Source of the DNA: Acidobacteriota bacterium
Lineage (GTDB): Bacteria; Acidobacteriota; Polarisedimenticolia; Polarisedimenticolales; Polarisedimenticolaceae
Length of the DNA: 5,901 nucleotides
Direction of reading: 5' to 3'
NCBI GenBank assembly: GCA_011773795.1
Contig: WVWW01000297.1
Span: 17,083 to 22,983, forward strand
Under the pieces are notes generated by a model. It was not told the origin of the DNA, made no database searches, and worked only from the letters and a program-made list of their open reading frames with translations. Position numbers and translations under genes: made by a program. Positions 4,961 to 5,901 of the stretch are shown in pieces (position 1 is the stretch's first letter; every line of letters begins with the position of its first letter).

Positions 4961-5901
4961 CTACGGGCAAGGTGAGTCGTTCGTCCGCAGCGCGCCGGAG
5001 CTATCCGTGCCGAGATCGCTCTCGATGTTGTTGATGCTGCCGGTCGTCAGGAAGAAAACGGCTTGGCCTGAGGCCACGGCACCGGCACTGTTGGATGTGA
5101 GCGTTGTACGACAGATCCGGTCGGCCAGTGGAACCGAGGAAGGATCCTGCGTGTACGCGCCGCCGCTCAGGAGCAAGCTAAGGTCACCGCGGTAGGCATT
5201 CCAAGAATCGAAACCCGTTTCGGACTGCCATGCAACGGCGGCCGAATCACCGAACGAGATGTAGATCAGGTCATCATCAAGATCGCAGTGGTCGCCCTCG
5301 GAGTCGTCGTCGATATCCGACTGGCTCCGATTGTAAGTGAAACGGCAGTTATCACAACCCTCTCCATGTCCGTCGCCGTCGCCGTCGCTCTGAGTCGGAT
5401 TGTAAACCTGTGGGCAGTTGTCCAAGCTGTTCGGCAAGCCGTCTCCGTCCTCGTCCGGATCGCAGGCGTCTCCGAACCCATCGTCGTTGAAGTCGGCCTG
5501 GTCGGGGTTGAACGTCAGCGGACAGTTGTCCGCCGCGTCGAGAACTCCGTCGTTGTCGTCGTCGTCGTCACAGATGTCGCCTATGCCATCGCTGTCCGTG
5601 TCTTTCTGAAACGAGTTGGTCACGACCGGGCAGTTGTCGACGTCGCCACAGACACCGTCGCCGTCGACATCGTTGGCCGGGTCGTTCGGACAGGCGTCGC
5701 AGGCATCGCCGAGGCCGTCGGCATCGGAATCCACCTGGCTCGGGTTGGCGATCCCCGGGCAGTTGTCCGTGCCGTCGTCGACGCCGTCGAGGTCAGCGTC
5801 TATCCCGATATCGCAGGCATCGCCGACACCGTCGCCGTCGGCATCCGCCTGGCTCGGGTTGGCGACCATCGGACAGTTGTCGACGTCGCCGCAAACACCG
5901 T
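4961..5901 (-). CDS. Thrombospondin type 3 repeat protein, C-terminal part (partial, 5' end outside window)
   Basis: The frame is open through the right edge. The Met codon at 5867-5869 lies inside a repeat (DNCPMVANPSQ) and is not the start; about 312 residues are visible. Counting from that Met, residues 1-196 are TSP3 calcium-binding repeats rich in DxDGDG(V/L)GD and DNCP...NPxQ motifs, with paired cysteines that would form disulfides. Residues about 201-302 are a separate domain that begins with a predicted beta strand, contains an AYRGDL segment, and ends DSSGALRTNDSPCP. It looks like a degenerate fibronectin type III-like module. I recall similar C-termini in secreted proteins of Acidobacteriota, but have not checked this. 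There is no LPXTG, PEP-CTERM or obvious hydrophobic C-terminal anchor. It is almost certainly exported, perhaps as a surface or adhesion protein. Anything N-terminal to the repeats is unknown. Confidence 0.9.
   Translation of the reverse strand, partial: GVCGDVDNCPMVANPSQADADGDGVGDACDIGIDADLDGVDDGTDNCPGIANPSQVDSDADGLGDACDACPNDPANDVDGDGVCGDVDNCPVVTNSFQKDTDSDGIGDICDDDDDNDGVLDAADNCPLTFNPDQADFNDDGFGDACDPDEDGDGLPNSLDNCPQVYNPTQSDGDGDGHGEGCDNCRFTYNRSQSDIDDDSEGDHCDLDDDLIYISFGDSAAVAWQSETGFDSWNAYRGDLSLLLSGGAYTQDPSSVPLADRICRTTLTSNSAGAVASGQAVFFLTTGSINNIESDLGTDSSGALRTNDSPCP
5282..5901 (-). repeat. TSP3 calcium-binding repeat array
   Basis: This is the coding array of TSP3 units in the protein ending at 4961. 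NCP motifs recur at residues 36-38, 79-81, 115-117 and 151-153, counted from the internal Met at 5869. Another NCP lies just upstream of that Met, and a degenerate DNC without Pro is at 173-175. Most intervals are 36 to 43 residues, with a shorter last one. The Asp side chains of DxDxDGxxD would bind Ca2+. The last unit before the C-terminal domain is the most diverged (SDIDDDSEGDHCD). Confidence 0.88.
5697..5882 (-). repeat. Near-identical DNA repeat pair inside the TSP3 array
   Basis: The 72 bases at 5697-5768 and those at 5811-5882 match at about 61 positions by eye, including runs of 16 and 18 identical bases, at a 114-base (38-codon) offset. A second pair, 5631-5658 and 5874-5901, matches at 26 of 28 bases at a 243-base (81-codon) offset. 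Both offsets are multiples of three, so the units duplicate without breaking the frame. Confidence 0.7.

Noticed and set aside
5867..5869. ATG as the start of the TSP3 protein
   Set aside because: It sits inside a DNCP..NPSQ repeat, the frame remains open upstream with a further TSP3 segment, and no signal peptide follows it.
5282..5901. Possible CRISPR or non-coding tandem repeat because of the recurring cagttgtc motif
   Set aside because: The spacing is not constant, the units are coding TSP3 repeats in an uninterrupted frame, and there are no unique spacers.

Overview
The window is GC-rich bacterial chromosomal DNA with a strong preference for G or C at third codon positions. It looks like ordinary chromosome with some lineage-specific secreted proteins. 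I see no mobile element, CRISPR array, tRNA, rRNA or defence system. The combination of a PQQ-like beta-propeller protein and a thrombospondin type 3 (TSP3) repeat protein ending in a Gly/Ser-rich tail with a Pro-Cys-Pro terminus suggests an uncultured Acidobacteriota-like organism. Myxococcota or Planctomycetota remain possible. This taxonomic guess is inference from protein style only.

Layout from left to right. (1) The 3' part of a PAP2-family phosphatase gene on the + strand (2-442), with all three catalytic motifs intact. (2) A 47-residue basic, cysteine-containing microprotein gene on the - strand (426-569), whose end overlaps the phosphatase gene tail to tail. (3) A short divergent control region (570-676). 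(4) A secreted 711-residue protein on the + strand (677-2812), made of ankyrin repeats, a small beta domain resembling DUF3471, and a PQQ-like beta-propeller. (5) A THUMP-domain RNA methyltransferase of the RlmL type on the - strand (2818-4062), convergent with the propeller gene. Only five bases separate the two stop codons, and a hairpin spans them. (6) A 198-residue protein on the - strand (4242-4838), made of two tandem dimeric alpha-beta-barrel (ABM/cyclase-like) domains. (7) The 3' end of a TSP3-repeat calcium-binding protein gene on the - strand (4961-5901), which continues past the right edge.

The genes do not form an obvious pathway. Genes 5 to 7 share a strand, but gaps of 179 and 122 bases, with a hairpin in one, suggest separate transcription units. 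The phosphatase, propeller and TSP3 proteins act at or beyond the membrane. The methyltransferase and the ABM-like protein are cytoplasmic. The least familiar items are the ankyrin/DUF3471-like/propeller fusion, the Cys-rich microprotein, and the C-terminal domain of the TSP3 protein.
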